A stretch of DNA of 63,250 bases from Actinomadura violacea (lineage in GTDB: Bacteria > Actinomycetota > Actinomycetes > Streptosporangiales > Streptosporangiaceae): positions 1 through 63,250 of the forward strand of contig NZ_JAGEPF010000050.1 of NCBI RefSeq assembly GCF_017573465.1. Reading direction: 5' to 3'. A model generated the notes under the pieces. It made no database searches and had not been told where the DNA came from. It saw only the letters and a program-made list of their open reading frames with translations. Shown piece after piece: positions 1 to 8,331 of the stretch (positions are counted from its first letter, which is position 1; every line of letters begins with the position of its first letter). A program made the position numbers and the translations under genes.

Positions 1-318
1 GCGTCGACGGCGCGGCGGTCGGCCTGCTCGGCCTGACCCCGCGCGCGCTGCACCTCGCCCCACGCGGCCGCGGCGTCGCGCTGCGCCGACTCCTTCTCCG
101 CCTGGATCGCCGCCACCTGCGAGGCGGACTCGTTCTGCGCCTCGGTGATGCGGCGCTCGGCGTCGACGGCGCGGCGGTCGGCCTGCTCGGCCTGACCCCG
201 CGCGCGCTGCACCTCGCCCCACGCGGCCGCGGCGTCGCGCTGCGCCGACTCCTTCTCCGCCTGGATCGCCGCCACCTGCGAGGCGGTCTCGCTCTGCGCC
301 TCGGTGACCTTGCGCTCG
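1..318 (-). repeat. 159-bp in-frame tandem repeat
   Basis: The sequence starting at base 1 recurs from base 160 with a 159-bp period (53 codons). The copies are nearly identical, diverging only at the end of the second one (about 285-318). The repeat keeps frame and encodes the coiled-coil unit of the partial CDS. Further copies may lie outside the window. Such near-identity at DNA level points to recent unequal recombination. Confidence 0.9.
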
Positions 319-593
319 CCGGCGGCGAGCGCGTCGCCGATGAGGTCGGCCATCTGGCGCAGCCGCTCGACGATGTCCCAGGGCTGGGCCTCGGGCTGCT
401 CGCCCGCCGGGCCTCCGGCGTCGGCGACCCGGCCCGGCAGAGCCGGCTGGTCGGGCTTGGCCATCTGGATCGGCTGCTGGGCGGCAGGCACGGGCACGTC
501 GGACCCGCGGCCCGGGTCACGCCCCATCGCGGGCCAGGGAGAACCCGCGTCCGGGACTCCGCGCGAACCACCCGATCCGTTCAGCTCACTCAC
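1..593 (-). CDS. Coiled-coil repeat protein, 5' part only (3' end outside window)
   Basis: The gene runs leftwards off the window edge, so only about 197 N-terminal residues are visible. I chose the GTG at 593 because AGGAG lies 7-8 nt upstream and the reading frame stays open to base 1. Residues 1-70 are Gly/Pro/Gln-rich and look disordered. From about residue 75 the protein is Ala/Glu/Gln/Arg-rich with no helix breakers, typical of a long coiled coil. A 53-residue unit (TEAQxExASQVAAIQAEKE at its start) recurs almost identically, encoded by a 159-bp tandem DNA repeat. There is no signal peptide or membrane segment in the visible part. I do not recognise a family. A cytoskeletal or scaffold role (DivIVA- or FilP-like) is possible, but nothing in the visible part proves it. 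Confidence 0.75.
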   Translation of the reverse strand, partial: MSELNGSGGSRGVPDAGSPWPAMGRDPGRGSDVPVPAAQQPIQMAKPDQPALPGRVADAGGPAGEQPEAQPWDIVERLRQMADLIGDALAAGERKVTEAQSETASQVAAIQAEKESAQRDAAAAWGEVQRARGQAEQADRRAVDAERRITEAQNESASQVAAIQAEKESAQRDAAAAWGEVQRARGQAEQADRRAVD

Positions 594-1000
594 TGGTCTC
601 CTCGCCTCAAGGCCCGGAGACGGCCGAGCGGAGCGCCGGGACGCCCGCTCGGGTCGCTGCAGTTCCTCGCCTCGCGGCTCGTCACTTCGCTCTCACGTCT
701 CCTCGCCGACGGCTCCGTCCGGGGGCCGTGTTCCGCGGGGGCTGTCATGGACATGGCGCTCGCGTCACTCCTCGCCCGAGGGCTCGTCGCTCCGCTCACT
801 GAAGGCACTCTAGTGCCGACCAGCGGAACGTTTGCCCAGTTTGGGGTTTAGTTTCGTGCTCGCCTCTCGGTGCGGACGGGGGCCGGGCGCCTGGTCACAC
901 CCGGTGCGGGCCCCCTCCCGCACCCCCAACGGTGCCACGGGTCACACCGCGCCGCGCGGGAAAGCGCGGAGCCGGTCGCCGGATGCGATGATTCCGCACC
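594..1000. other. Intergenic region with degenerate direct repeats
   Basis: This gap separates the coiled-coil gene from the divergent peptidase gene. A roughly 30-bp unit (core GGCTCGTC followed by CTYCGCTC on the plus strand) occurs at 665-696 and again at 769-799, imperfectly. An open frame at 590-808 on the minus strand overlaps the GTG of the coiled-coil gene by four bases. Its codon use (AGG, AGA, TCA) is unlike the neighbours and it contains the repeats, so I do not call it. A GATGAT -10-like box at 987-992 precedes the ATG at 1001, which has no clear Shine-Dalgarno. Confidence 0.5.
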
Positions 1001-1969
1001 ATGGAGCTTCGCACCCTGTATCCGCCGATCGAGCCCTACGACTCAGGGCTGCTCGACGTCGGCGACGGCAACCAGATCTTCTGGGAGGTCTGCGGGAACC
1101 CGGACGGCAAGCCGGCGGTGATGCTGCACGGCGGCCCGGGCGGCGGGTGCAGCGCGGCGCACCGCCGGCAGTTCGACCCCGAGCGGTACCGGATCGTGCT
1201 GTTCGACCAGCGCAACTGCGGCCGGAGCCTGCCGCACGCCAAGGACCCGGACGTCTCGCTGGACGGCAACACCACCTGGAACCTCGTCGCCGACATGGAG
1301 CGGCTGCGCGAGCACCTCGGCATCGAGCGGTGGCTGGTGTTCGGCGGGAGCTGGGGCAGCGCGCTGGCGCTGGCGTACGCGCAGACGCATCCGGAGCGGG
1401 TCACCGAGATGGTGCTGCGGGGCATCTTCACGCTGCGCCCGTTCGAGCTGTACTGGTTCTACCAGGAGGGCGCGTCGCTCATCTTCCCCGACCTGTGGGA
1501 GAAGTACATCGAGCCGATCCCGGAGGACGAGCGCGAGGACCTCATGTCCGCCTTCAACGAGCGGCTCAACTCCCCCGACCGGGACGTGCGGGTCGCCGCG
1601 GCGAAGGCGTGGGCGACCTGGGAGGGCTCGACGCTGACGCTGCGCCCGGACCCGGAGCTGGCGGAGGGGTTCGGCGAGCCGGACTACGCGGTGGCGTTCG
1701 CGCGGATCGAGAACCACTACTTCGTGAACGAGGGGTTCTTCGAGGACGAGCAGCTGATCCGGGACGTGGACAAGATCCGGCACATCCCGGCGGTGATCGT
1801 GCAGGGCCGCTACGACGTGTGCACGCCGGCGGCGACGGCGTGGGACCTGCACCGCGCGTGGCCGGAGGCGGAGTTCCACATCGTGGACGACGCGGGGCAC
1901 GCCTACAGCGAGCCGGGGATCCTGCACCGCCTCGTCGAGGCGACCGACCGTTTCGCGCAGACCGGCTGA
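1001..1969 (+). CDS. pip: Proline iminopeptidase (prolyl aminopeptidase), alpha/beta hydrolase S33
   Basis: The 322-residue protein has the usual length and layout of family S33 proline iminopeptidase, which removes N-terminal proline from peptides in the cytoplasm. The oxyanion-hole motif HGGPGGG is at about residues 45-51. DQRNCGRS follows a few beta strands later. The nucleophile elbow GGSWGS places catalytic Ser at residue 117, and Asp272 (YDVCTP) and His300 (AGHAYS) complete the triad. There is no signal peptide. It stands alone: the coiled-coil gene is divergent and a hairpin follows the stop. Other S33 hydrolases share the fold, but the HGGPGGG and DQRNCGRS pair is characteristic of prolyl aminopeptidase. 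Confidence 0.93.
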   Translation: MELRTLYPPIEPYDSGLLDVGDGNQIFWEVCGNPDGKPAVMLHGGPGGGCSAAHRRQFDPERYRIVLFDQRNCGRSLPHAKDPDVSLDGNTTWNLVADMERLREHLGIERWLVFGGSWGSALALAYAQTHPERVTEMVLRGIFTLRPFELYWFYQEGASLIFPDLWEKYIEPIPEDEREDLMSAFNERLNSPDRDVRVAAAKAWATWEGSTLTLRPDPELAEGFGEPDYAVAFARIENHYFVNEGFFEDEQLIRDVDKIRHIPAVIVQGRYDVCTPAATAWDLHRAWPEAEFHIVDDAGHAYSEPGILHRLVEATDRFAQTG

Positions 1970-2002
1970 GCCTTGAGCGCGGATCGGCCGGACCTTTAGC
2001 GC

Positions 2003-2041
2003 GGACCGGACGGACCCGTCGAGCGGCGGTCCGGCCGGTCC
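2003..2041 (+). terminator. Putative terminator of pip
   Basis: GGACCGGACGGACC at 2003-2016 pairs with GGTCCGGCCGGTCC at 2028-2041, with one mismatch over 14 bp and an 11-nt loop. It begins 34 nt after the pip stop. There is no U tract, as is common in high-GC actinomycetes. Confidence 0.5.
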
Positions 2042-2607
2042 CCGGTATCGGACGCGCCCTAATCGCGTCCTCCGTACGACCGGAACGAGGCCGGGATTCC
2101 GCGTCCGCGCGGGGTCCCGGCGGCGGCCACGAGGGCCTCCGGACGGGTTCAATCCTTACGCGGCCGCTAACCCTGCTTTACCCGGCGGCAAGGCTGCCTC
2201 CCCCTTGAAAGTGAGGTGAGGGGGCTCACAGGGCCCGCCTCGCACGCCTCGGCCCACATCCGCCCCACGGCCCCGGGCGAGGGCACGACCTCCCGTGATG
2301 CGACGTGACGCCGACCGCAGCCTTCCCGTTGTCACCGATTCCAAGTGACTTACCTCACACAACCGATACACAAAAACGCCGTGCCCCCGGGCGCCGAACA
2401 TTAAGGTGGCGTTCAGGAAGGCGCGCCGCGCGGGCGCCCGCGAAGGCGCCAGTACCTCCTGCGTATCGCTGGAAATGGCACGCCGCGGCCATGAGAACGG
2501 TCGGCCGAAAACATCCGGAATTTGGCAAGCGTGCTGCCATACCCGCTGCTCGCCGGGCTAAACATCCTGACGATAACATTACGGAACGATCACTCGGCGA
2601 GATTCGC

Positions 2608-2613
2608 TAAGTT
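2608..2613 (+). promoter_or_regulatory. Putative -10 box of ectABCD (near-leaderless)
   Basis: TAAGTT lies 9-14 nt before the ectA ATG at 2622. No Shine-Dalgarno precedes that ATG, so a leaderless or very short leader transcript is inferred. No good -35 element is visible, which would suit an alternative or activator-dependent sigma factor. Confidence 0.3.
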
Positions 2614-2621
2614 GCCTGGAC

Positions 2622-3170
2622 ATGGCACCGCAACACCTGGAATCACAGACCCGACGCCCCGATCCGGACGAGACGACCGCGGACGTGCAACTCCAGGAGC
2701 CGAGCCTCACCGACGGCCCCGAACTGTGGCGGATCGCCCGCGACTCCAAGGTCCTGGACGTCAATTCGCCGTACAGCTACGCGCTCTGGTGCCGCGACTT
2801 CGCCGACACCTCGGTGGTGGCCCGCGACGGCGGCCGCGCCTGCGGTTTCGTCACCGGCTACGTCCGCCCGTCCCGCCCCGACACCTTCTTCGTGTGGCAG
2901 GTGGCGGTTGACCAGGCGCATCGCGGGCAGGGTTTGGCTCGCCGCATGCTGGACCGCCTCGGCGACCGGCTGACGGCCCGCGGGCACCGGTACATGGAAG
3001 CGACCGTGACCCCTGACAACAAGGCCTCGGAGGCGATGTTCGCCTCATTCGCCCGGGACCGCGGCTGCGCGCTGACCCGCGAGCCGCTCTTCGAAGCCGA
3101 GCACTTCCCGGGCGGCGGGCACGAGCCCGAGGTGCTGTTCCGGATCGGCCCGCTCGGCGCCGCCACCTGA
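2622..3170 (+). CDS. ectA: L-2,4-diaminobutyrate acetyltransferase (ectoine pathway)
   Basis: EctA transfers acetyl from acetyl-CoA to the gamma-amino group of L-2,4-diaminobutyrate, the second step of ectoine synthesis. The 182-residue protein has a GNAT fold. The family signature VLDVNSPYSYALWCRDF is near residues 45-61. The acetyl-CoA loop (QVAVDQAHRGQGLARRML) is near residues 93-110. The start at 2622 gives an N-terminal extension of about 22 residues. A GTG at 2688 (before QLQEP) is an alternative that fits typical family length. It is followed by ectB, ectC and ectD on the same strand. Confidence 0.96.
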   Translation: MAPQHLESQTRRPDPDETTADVQLQEPSLTDGPELWRIARDSKVLDVNSPYSYALWCRDFADTSVVARDGGRACGFVTGYVRPSRPDTFFVWQVAVDQAHRGQGLARRMLDRLGDRLTARGHRYMEATVTPDNKASEAMFASFARDRGCALTREPLFEAEHFPGGGHEPEVLFRIGPLGAAT

Positions 3171-3322
3171 CCCGCGGCCGGCGGGACCGCCGCCGGCCGG
3201 CTTCCGCTCCGACTCCGCTCCGAGTCCGCCTCGAGTCCGCCCGACCGCACGCATCCGACCGGTGCCGGCCGGCACCGCATTCGCCCGAACCGCTCCCACC
3301 CCCGACCTGCCGGAGGCAGAAC
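3171..3322 (+). other. ectA-ectB spacer with short tandem repeats
   Basis: The 152-nt spacer is long for this operon. It contains degenerate direct repeats of about 10-11 bp (CTCCGACTCCGCTCCGAGTC type, about 3205-3240). The ectB ribosome-binding site GGAGG is at 3311-3315. No terminator with a clear stem was seen, so co-transcription remains likely. Confidence 0.5.
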
Positions 3323-4585
3323 ATGGACGTTTTCGCTCGTATGGAATCGGAAGTCCGCGGCTACTGCAGGAGTTGGCCGGCGGTGTTCCGCACGGCCCAG
3401 GGCTCCCACATCACCGATGAGAACGGCCGGACCTACCTCGATTTCTTCGCCGGCGCGGGAACGCTGAACTACGGGCACAACAACCCGCAGCTGAAACGCC
3501 GGCTGATGGACTATCTCGCGAGCGACGCCATTGTCCACAGCCTCGACATGTACACCACCGCCAAGCGGGACTTCCTGGAACGATTCAACGAGTACGTGCT
3601 CGAGCCGCGCGGGCTCGACTACAAGGTCCAGTTCCCCGGCCCGGCGGGCAACAACTCGGTCGAGGCGGCGCTGAAACTGGCCCGCAAGTACACCGGCCGG
3701 GAGACCGTCGTCAGCTTCACCAACGCCTTCCACGGCATGACGCTCGGCGCGCTCGCCGTCACCGGCAACTCGATGAAGCGCACCGGCGCCGGCGTGCCGC
3801 TCGGGCACGGCGTCGCGATGCCCTACGACAACTACCTCGACGGCCGCACGCCCGACTTCCTGCTGTTCGAGACGATGCTGGACGACAGCGGCAGCGGCCT
3901 GGACAAGCCCGCCGCCGTGATCGTCGAGACCGTGCAGGGCGAGGGCGGCATCAACGTCGCCACCGCCGACTGGCTGCGCGGCCTGCAGGACCTCTGCCGC
4001 CGCCAGGACATCCTGCTCATCGTCGACGACGTGCAGATGGGCTGCGGCCGCACCGGCCCCTTCTTCAGCTTCGAGGAGGCCGGGATCACCCCGGACATCG
4101 TCTGCCTGTCCAAGTCCCTCAGCGGCTACGGGCTGCCGTTCGCGATCACGCTGATGAAGCGCGAGCTGGACGTGTGGGAGCCCGGCGAGCACAACGGCAC
4201 CTTCCGCGGCTTCAACCCCGCGTTCGTCACCGCCGTCGCCGCGCTGGAGGACTACTGGACCGGCCAGGGCATGGAGAAGCAGACCCTCGCCAAGGGCCAG
4301 CAGGTCCAGACGGCGCTGGAGGAGATCGCCGTCGCGCACGCCGGCGCGATCGACACCGTCCGCGGCCGCGGCCTCGCGTGGGGCCTGGTCATGAAGGACC
4401 CGGAGACCGCGCCGCAGGTGTGCGCCGAGGCGTTCTCCCGCGGGCTGCTGATGGAGACCTCCGGCCCCGAGGGCGAGGTCGTCAAGCTGCTCCCGCCGCT
4501 CACCACGACCGAGACCGAGCTGGCGCACGGCCTGGAGATCATCGCCGAGTCGGTCGACGCCGTCCGCACCAAGGTGTCGGTCTGA
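3323..4585 (+). CDS. ectB: L-2,4-diaminobutyrate:2-oxoglutarate aminotransferase
   Basis: EctB is a class III PLP aminotransferase that converts aspartate semialdehyde to L-2,4-diaminobutyrate with glutamate as amino donor, the first committed step of ectoine synthesis. At 420 residues it has the family length. The N-terminal signature ESEVRGYCRSWP, the cofactor motif GPAGNNSVEAALKLARK and the metal-free active-site stretch DDVQMGCGRTG are present. Lys264 in the LSKSLSGYG motif is the expected Schiff-base lysine. GGAGG lies 8-12 nt before the ATG. It is the second gene of ectABCD. Confidence 0.97.
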   Translation: MDVFARMESEVRGYCRSWPAVFRTAQGSHITDENGRTYLDFFAGAGTLNYGHNNPQLKRRLMDYLASDAIVHSLDMYTTAKRDFLERFNEYVLEPRGLDYKVQFPGPAGNNSVEAALKLARKYTGRETVVSFTNAFHGMTLGALAVTGNSMKRTGAGVPLGHGVAMPYDNYLDGRTPDFLLFETMLDDSGSGLDKPAAVIVETVQGEGGINVATADWLRGLQDLCRRQDILLIVDDVQMGCGRTGPFFSFEEAGITPDIVCLSKSLSGYGLPFAITLMKRELDVWEPGEHNGTFRGFNPAFVTAVAALEDYWTGQGMEKQTLAKGQQVQTALEEIAVAHAGAIDTVRGRGLAWGLVMKDPETAPQVCAEAFSRGLLMETSGPEGEVVKLLPPLTTTETELAHGLEIIAESVDAVRTKVSV

Positions 4586-4638
4586 CCCGGCCGCCGGGCC
4601 GTACCGCCGCCGCGTAACACACCGGAAATGAGGAAGTC

Positions 4639-5034
4639 ATGATCGTTCGCTCCCTTGACGAGATCATCGGCACCGAGCGCGACGTGGAGGCACCGACCTG
4701 GTGCAGCCGCCGCCTCGTGCTGGCCAAGGAGGGCGTGGGGTTCTCGCTGCACGAGACGATCCTGTACGCGGGGACCGAGACGAAGATGTGGTACGCGAAC
4801 CACATCGAGGCCGTCTACTGCATCGATGGCGAGGGCGAGCTCACCAACGATGAGACGGGCGAGAAGCACGACATCAGGCCGGGCGTGATGTACCTGCTCG
4901 ACGGGCACGAGCACCACACCCTGCGCGCCCACACGGACGTGAAGACCGTGTGCGTGTTCAACCCGCCCTGCACCGGCCGGGAGGTCCATGACGAGAACGG
5001 GGTCTATCCGCTGCTCACCGAGGAGGACGCATGA
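4639..5034 (+). CDS. ectC: Ectoine synthase
   Basis: EctC cyclises N-gamma-acetyl-L-2,4-diaminobutyrate to ectoine. The 131-residue protein is a small cupin. The typical opening MIVRSLDEIIGTERDV is followed by CSRRLVLAKEGVGFSLHET. The central strand HIEAVYCIDGEGEL and the later GHEHHTLRA supply the glutamate and histidine that bind iron in the family. AGGAAG at 4631-4636 precedes the ATG. The stop overlaps the ectD start (ATGA), which indicates translational coupling. Confidence 0.97.
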   Translation: MIVRSLDEIIGTERDVEAPTWCSRRLVLAKEGVGFSLHETILYAGTETKMWYANHIEAVYCIDGEGELTNDETGEKHDIRPGVMYLLDGHEHHTLRAHTDVKTVCVFNPPCTGREVHDENGVYPLLTEEDA

Positions 5035-5939
5035 GCATCATCGAGTCGCATCCGTCGATCGACGACGCCTACCCCACCCGCAAGGCCGCCGAAGCGGCGC
5101 TGCTGTACCGGCAGGACCCGGTCGTGTACGGCGGCCCCGGCGACGGCCCCATCGACGCCGCCACCCTGGACTCCTTCGAACGCGACGGCTTCCTGTCCGT
5201 CGAGCAGCTGATCGCGCCGGAGGAGGTCGAGGACTACCGCGCCGAGCTGCGCCGGCTGGCCTCCGACCCGCAGATCCTGGCCGACGAGCGCACGGTCACC
5301 GAGCGCGGCTCGGACGAGGTCCGCTCCATCTTCGAGGTGCACAAGATCAGCGAGGTGTTCGGCCGGCTGGTCCGCGACCCGCGCGTGGTCGGCCGCGCCC
5401 GCCAGCTGCTCGGCTCCGACGTCTACGTGCACCAGAGCCGGGTCAACTACAAGCCGGGGTTCACCGGCAAGGACTTCTACTGGCACTCCGACTTCGAGAC
5501 CTGGCACGCCGAGGACGGCATGCCGAGGATGCGCGCGGTGAGCATTTCCATCGCGCTCACGGAGAATTTCGTGCACAATGGCGGGCTAATGATCATGCCC
5601 GGATCGCACAAGACCTTCGTGGCCTGTGTCGGGGAGACCCCGGCCGACCACTACAAGGAGTCGCTGCGCGGGCAGGAGATCGGCACCCCCGACCCGAACA
5701 GCCTGTCGATCCTGGCCGACAAGCACGGGATCGAGCTGTTCACCGGGCCCGCGGGCTCGGCCACCATGTTCGACTGCAACTGCATGCACGGCTCGAACGG
5801 GAACATCACCCCGTTCCCCCGCTCCAACGTGTTCGTCGTGTTCAACAGCGTGGAGAACACGTGCGTCGAGCCGTTCTCGGCCCCGGCGCCGCGCCCGCCG
5901 TTCATCGGGGCCCGCGACTTCACCCCCGTCAGCGACTGA
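5031..5939 (+). CDS. ectD: Ectoine 5-hydroxylase, Fe(II)/2-oxoglutarate dioxygenase
   Basis: EctD hydroxylates ectoine to (4S,5S)-5-hydroxyectoine using O2 and 2-oxoglutarate. The 302 residues show the EctD signature FYWHSDFETWHAEDGMPRMR, whose HSD supplies two iron ligands. The third ligand is the His in CMHGSNGN, and the following Arg of PRSN is the expected 2-oxoglutarate anchor. All motifs are intact, so the strain should make hydroxyectoine as well as ectoine. The four-base overlap with ectC shows operon membership. The gene is followed by a very strong hairpin and then by the ectoine importer. Confidence 0.97.
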   Translation: MSIIESHPSIDDAYPTRKAAEAALLYRQDPVVYGGPGDGPIDAATLDSFERDGFLSVEQLIAPEEVEDYRAELRRLASDPQILADERTVTERGSDEVRSIFEVHKISEVFGRLVRDPRVVGRARQLLGSDVYVHQSRVNYKPGFTGKDFYWHSDFETWHAEDGMPRMRAVSISIALTENFVHNGGLMIMPGSHKTFVACVGETPADHYKESLRGQEIGTPDPNSLSILADKHGIELFTGPAGSATMFDCNCMHGSNGNITPFPRSNVFVVFNSVENTCVEPFSAPAPRPPFIGARDFTPVSD

Positions 5940-5987
5940 CCCGGCGCCACGCACCCCGCTCCCAACTGGATACCCCCGACGACGGAC

Positions 5988-6032
5988 CCCGCGCCCGCGG
6001 GGGGCCACTCCACGGCCCCCCGCGGGCGCGGG
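5988..6032 (+). terminator. Strong hairpin between ectD and ehuB (terminator or attenuator)
   Basis: Nineteen bases at 5988-6006 pair perfectly with 6014-6032 around a 7-nt loop (ACTCCAC). The stem is all G and C and there is no U tract. It starts 48 nt after the ectD stop and ends 30 nt before ehuB. It probably terminates or attenuates ectABCD, or shields its 3' end, letting importer genes be expressed at a different level. Confidence 0.75.
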
Positions 6033-6061
6033 CCACCCCCCATCCCTGCAGGAGTTCAACG

Positions 6062-6955
6062 ATGACTTCCTCGAGACGCGACTTCCTCCGCACCGCCGTT
6101 CTGCTGTCCGCCGCGGTCCCCCTCGCGGCGGCGGGCTGCTCCACGACGGATCCGGACAAGGAGGTCTCCGGCGGCGGCACGCTCGACAAGGCCAAGAAGG
6201 CCGGCAAGATCACCGTCGGCTTCGCCAACGAGGCCCCCTACGGCTACACCGACAAGGACGGCAAGCTGACCGGCGAGGCGCCGGAGCTGGCCCGCGTCAT
6301 CTTCAAGAAGCTCGGCATCGACAAGGTCGAGGGCGTGCAGGTCGACTTCGCCGGCCTGATCGGCGGCCTCAACGCCAAGCGGTTCGACGCGATCGCCGCC
6401 GGCATGTTCATCACGCCCGAGCGCTGCGCGTCCGCGGCGTTCGCCAACCCCGAGTACGTCGCCAAGAGCGCGTTCATGGTGCCGAAGGGCAACCCGAAGA
6501 ACCTCAAGAGCCAGAACGACCCGGCGAAGGCGGGCGTGACGGTCGGCGTGCTGACCGGCGCCGTCGAGGAGGGCTACGCGCAGAAGAGCGGCGTGAGCAA
6601 GAGCAAGATCAAGACGTTCCAGGACCAGGCCAGCGCCTACGAGGGCCTGAAGTCCGGGCGCATCGACTGCATCTGGCTGACCCGCATCTCGCTGGCGGAC
6701 CTGCTGTCCAAGCACCAGGACGGCAAGTACGAGGTGACCGAGGCGTTCACGCCCGTCATCGACGGCAAGGAGCAGCTCGGCGCCGGCGCGTTCGTGTTCC
6801 GCAAGGCCGACTCCGACCTGCTGAACGCCTGGAACACCCAGCTCGCCGCGCTGGAGAAGGGCAACCAGCTGCTGCCCGTCGTGCAGAAGTTCGGGTTCAC
6901 CCAGGCGGAGATGCCGACCCCGGACGACACCGCCGCCAAGTTCTGCAAGGGCTGA
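6062..6955 (+). CDS. ehuB: Ectoine/hydroxyectoine ABC transporter substrate-binding lipoprotein
   Basis: This 297-residue protein is an extracytoplasmic binding protein of the polar amino acid family (PF00497 type). The ATG at 6062 follows AGGAG at 6049-6053. Residues 1-26 form a twin-arginine lipoprotein signal (SRRDFLRTA, then LAAAGC with lipidated Cys26). Typical family stretches follow: KITVGFANEAPYGYTDKDGKLTGEAPELA, broken here into DGKLTGEAPE near residue 65, and LNAKRFDAIAAGMFIT near residue 100. The position directly after ectABCD and before two permeases and an ATPase indicates EhuB. Specificity for ectoines is inferred from context. Confidence 0.92.
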   Translation: MTSSRRDFLRTAVLLSAAVPLAAAGCSTTDPDKEVSGGGTLDKAKKAGKITVGFANEAPYGYTDKDGKLTGEAPELARVIFKKLGIDKVEGVQVDFAGLIGGLNAKRFDAIAAGMFITPERCASAAFANPEYVAKSAFMVPKGNPKNLKSQNDPAKAGVTVGVLTGAVEEGYAQKSGVSKSKIKTFQDQASAYEGLKSGRIDCIWLTRISLADLLSKHQDGKYEVTEAFTPVIDGKEQLGAGAFVFRKADSDLLNAWNTQLAALEKGNQLLPVVQKFGFTQAEMPTPDDTAAKFCKG

Positions 6956-6958
6956 CCT

Positions 6959-7678
6959 GTGTCCGTCGTCTTCGACAGCCACGAGCAGTGGCTGAAGGGC
7001 GCGTGGCTGACCGTTCAGCTCACCGTGTACGGCTGCGCACTGGCGCTGGTGCTCGCCCTGGTCTTCGGCCTGGCGGGCACCTCCCGCCACGTCTGGATGC
7101 GGGCGCTGAACCGGGTCTACGTCGAGTTCTTCCGCGGCACCGCGACGCTCGTCCTGCTGTACTGGTTCTTCTACGCGCTGCCCCTGGTCGGCGTGCAGAT
7201 CGACTCCAAGATGACCTGCGCGGTCCTCGCGCTCGGCCTCAACGTCGGCGCGTACGGCGCCGAGGTCGTGCGCGGCTCGATCCTGTCGGTGCCCAAGGCG
7301 CAGTTCGAGGCGACCATCGCCCTGAACTTCACGCCGTTCCAGCGGATGCGGCGCGTCCTGCTGCCGCAGGCGTTCGCGCTGATGCTGCCGCCGTTCGGCA
7401 ACCTCGTCATCGAGCTGATGAAGGGCACCGCGATCGTGTACACGATCGGCCTGGTCGACCTGACGAAGGTGTCGAAGAACATCCAGGGCTTCTCCGGTGA
7501 CACCATCGGGCCGTTCACCGCCGTCCTGGTGCTCTACTTCGTCATCGCGCAGGTCCTGCAGCTGTTCGTGCGCTACGCCGAACGGCGGGTGGACCGGATG
7601 CTCGGGCGCCGCCCGTCCCGCGATCCGTCCCTGTCGGCCGTCGCCGCCGGCGCACCGGGTGCGGGGGTGGCCGGCTGA
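6959..7678 (+). CDS. ehuC: Ectoine/hydroxyectoine ABC transporter permease EhuC
   Basis: The 239-residue protein is a HisM/GlnP-type membrane permease with about five transmembrane helices. An EAA-like loop is visible around residues 115-135 (AKAQFEATIALNFTPFQRM). It starts with GTG at 6959, only three nucleotides after the ehuB stop, and its stop overlaps the ehuD ATG (TGATG). It forms the translocation channel with EhuD. Its place in the ehuBCDA order supports the name. Confidence 0.92.
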   Translation: MSVVFDSHEQWLKGAWLTVQLTVYGCALALVLALVFGLAGTSRHVWMRALNRVYVEFFRGTATLVLLYWFFYALPLVGVQIDSKMTCAVLALGLNVGAYGAEVVRGSILSVPKAQFEATIALNFTPFQRMRRVLLPQAFALMLPPFGNLVIELMKGTAIVYTIGLVDLTKVSKNIQGFSGDTIGPFTAVLVLYFVIAQVLQLFVRYAERRVDRMLGRRPSRDPSLSAVAAGAPGAGVAG

Positions 7679-8331
7679 TGCAGTGGGACTGGAACTACAC
7701 CTGGGACATCCTCCCCGACCTGCTGCGCGGGCTGCGCACCACCGTCCTCGCGACGATCTTCGGCTACCTCATCGCGCTGGTGCTCGGCATGGTGTGGACG
7801 CTGCTGCGCCGCTCCCCGAGCCGGGTCTTCAACGGCGCAGTCCGCTGGGTCACCGAGTTCATCCGGTCGACGCCGCTGATCCCGCAGCTGTTCTTCGTCT
7901 ACTACGTGCTGCCGGCGTGGGGGCTGACCATCGGCCCCCTCACCGCCGGGATCATCACCCTCGGGATCCACTACTCCACCTACACCGCCGAGGTGTACCG
8001 GGCGGGGATCGCCGACATCCCCCGCGGCCAGTGGGAGGCGTGCACCGCGCTGAACCTGCCGCGGTCGCGGGTGTGGCTGGACGTCGTCCTGCCGCAGGCG
8101 ATCCGCCGGGTGATCCCGACGCTGGGCAACTACCTGATCGCGATGTTCAAGGACTCGCCCCAGCTGCTGGTGATCCAGGTGACGGAGATGCTGCTCGCGG
8201 CGTACAAGGCCGGCACCGAGAGCTACCACATGCTCGAGCCGATCACGCTCGTCGGCGTGCTGTTCATCATCGTCAGCGTCATTTCCTCGATTCTCGTCCG
8301 CCGCCTGGAGAGGCGTTATGCCACCAACTGA
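7678..8331 (+). CDS. ehuD: Ectoine/hydroxyectoine ABC transporter permease EhuD
   Basis: This second HisM-like permease has 217 residues and several hydrophobic helices. The conserved motif TEFIRSTPLIPQLFFVYY is at about residues 59-76. The EAA-type cytoplasmic loop (RGQWEACTALNLPRSRVW) is near residues 117-134 and contacts the ATPase. Start and stop overlap the neighbouring ehuC and ehuA genes, so the three are translationally coupled. Confidence 0.92.
   Translation: MQWDWNYTWDILPDLLRGLRTTVLATIFGYLIALVLGMVWTLLRRSPSRVFNGAVRWVTEFIRSTPLIPQLFFVYYVLPAWGLTIGPLTAGIITLGIHYSTYTAEVYRAGIADIPRGQWEACTALNLPRSRVWLDVVLPQAIRRVIPTLGNYLIAMFKDSPQLLVIQVTEMLLAAYKAGTESYHMLEPITLVGVLFIIVSVISSILVRRLERRYATN

Larger units (their letters stand above)
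1970..2621. other. 650-bp non-coding region upstream of ectA
   Basis: No frame here has convincing coding character. It holds the putative pip terminator (2003-2041), a short C5/G5 hairpin around 2200-2220, and an AT-richer stretch (about 2340-2400 and 2560-2620) that probably contains the ectoine operon promoter and osmotic control region. I could not identify a specific operator. The length is notable for a compact genome and fits a strongly regulated stress operon. Confidence 0.5.

Noticed and set aside
1..318. CRISPR-like repeat at the window start
   Set aside because: The 159-bp repeats are in-frame coding units without spacers; no CRISPR array or cas gene was seen anywhere.
590..808. 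72-codon minus-strand frame whose TGA overlaps the GTG of the coiled-coil gene
   Set aside because: Codon use includes AGG, AGA and TCA unlike neighbours, it is built from the intergenic direct repeats, and it has no recognisable domain.
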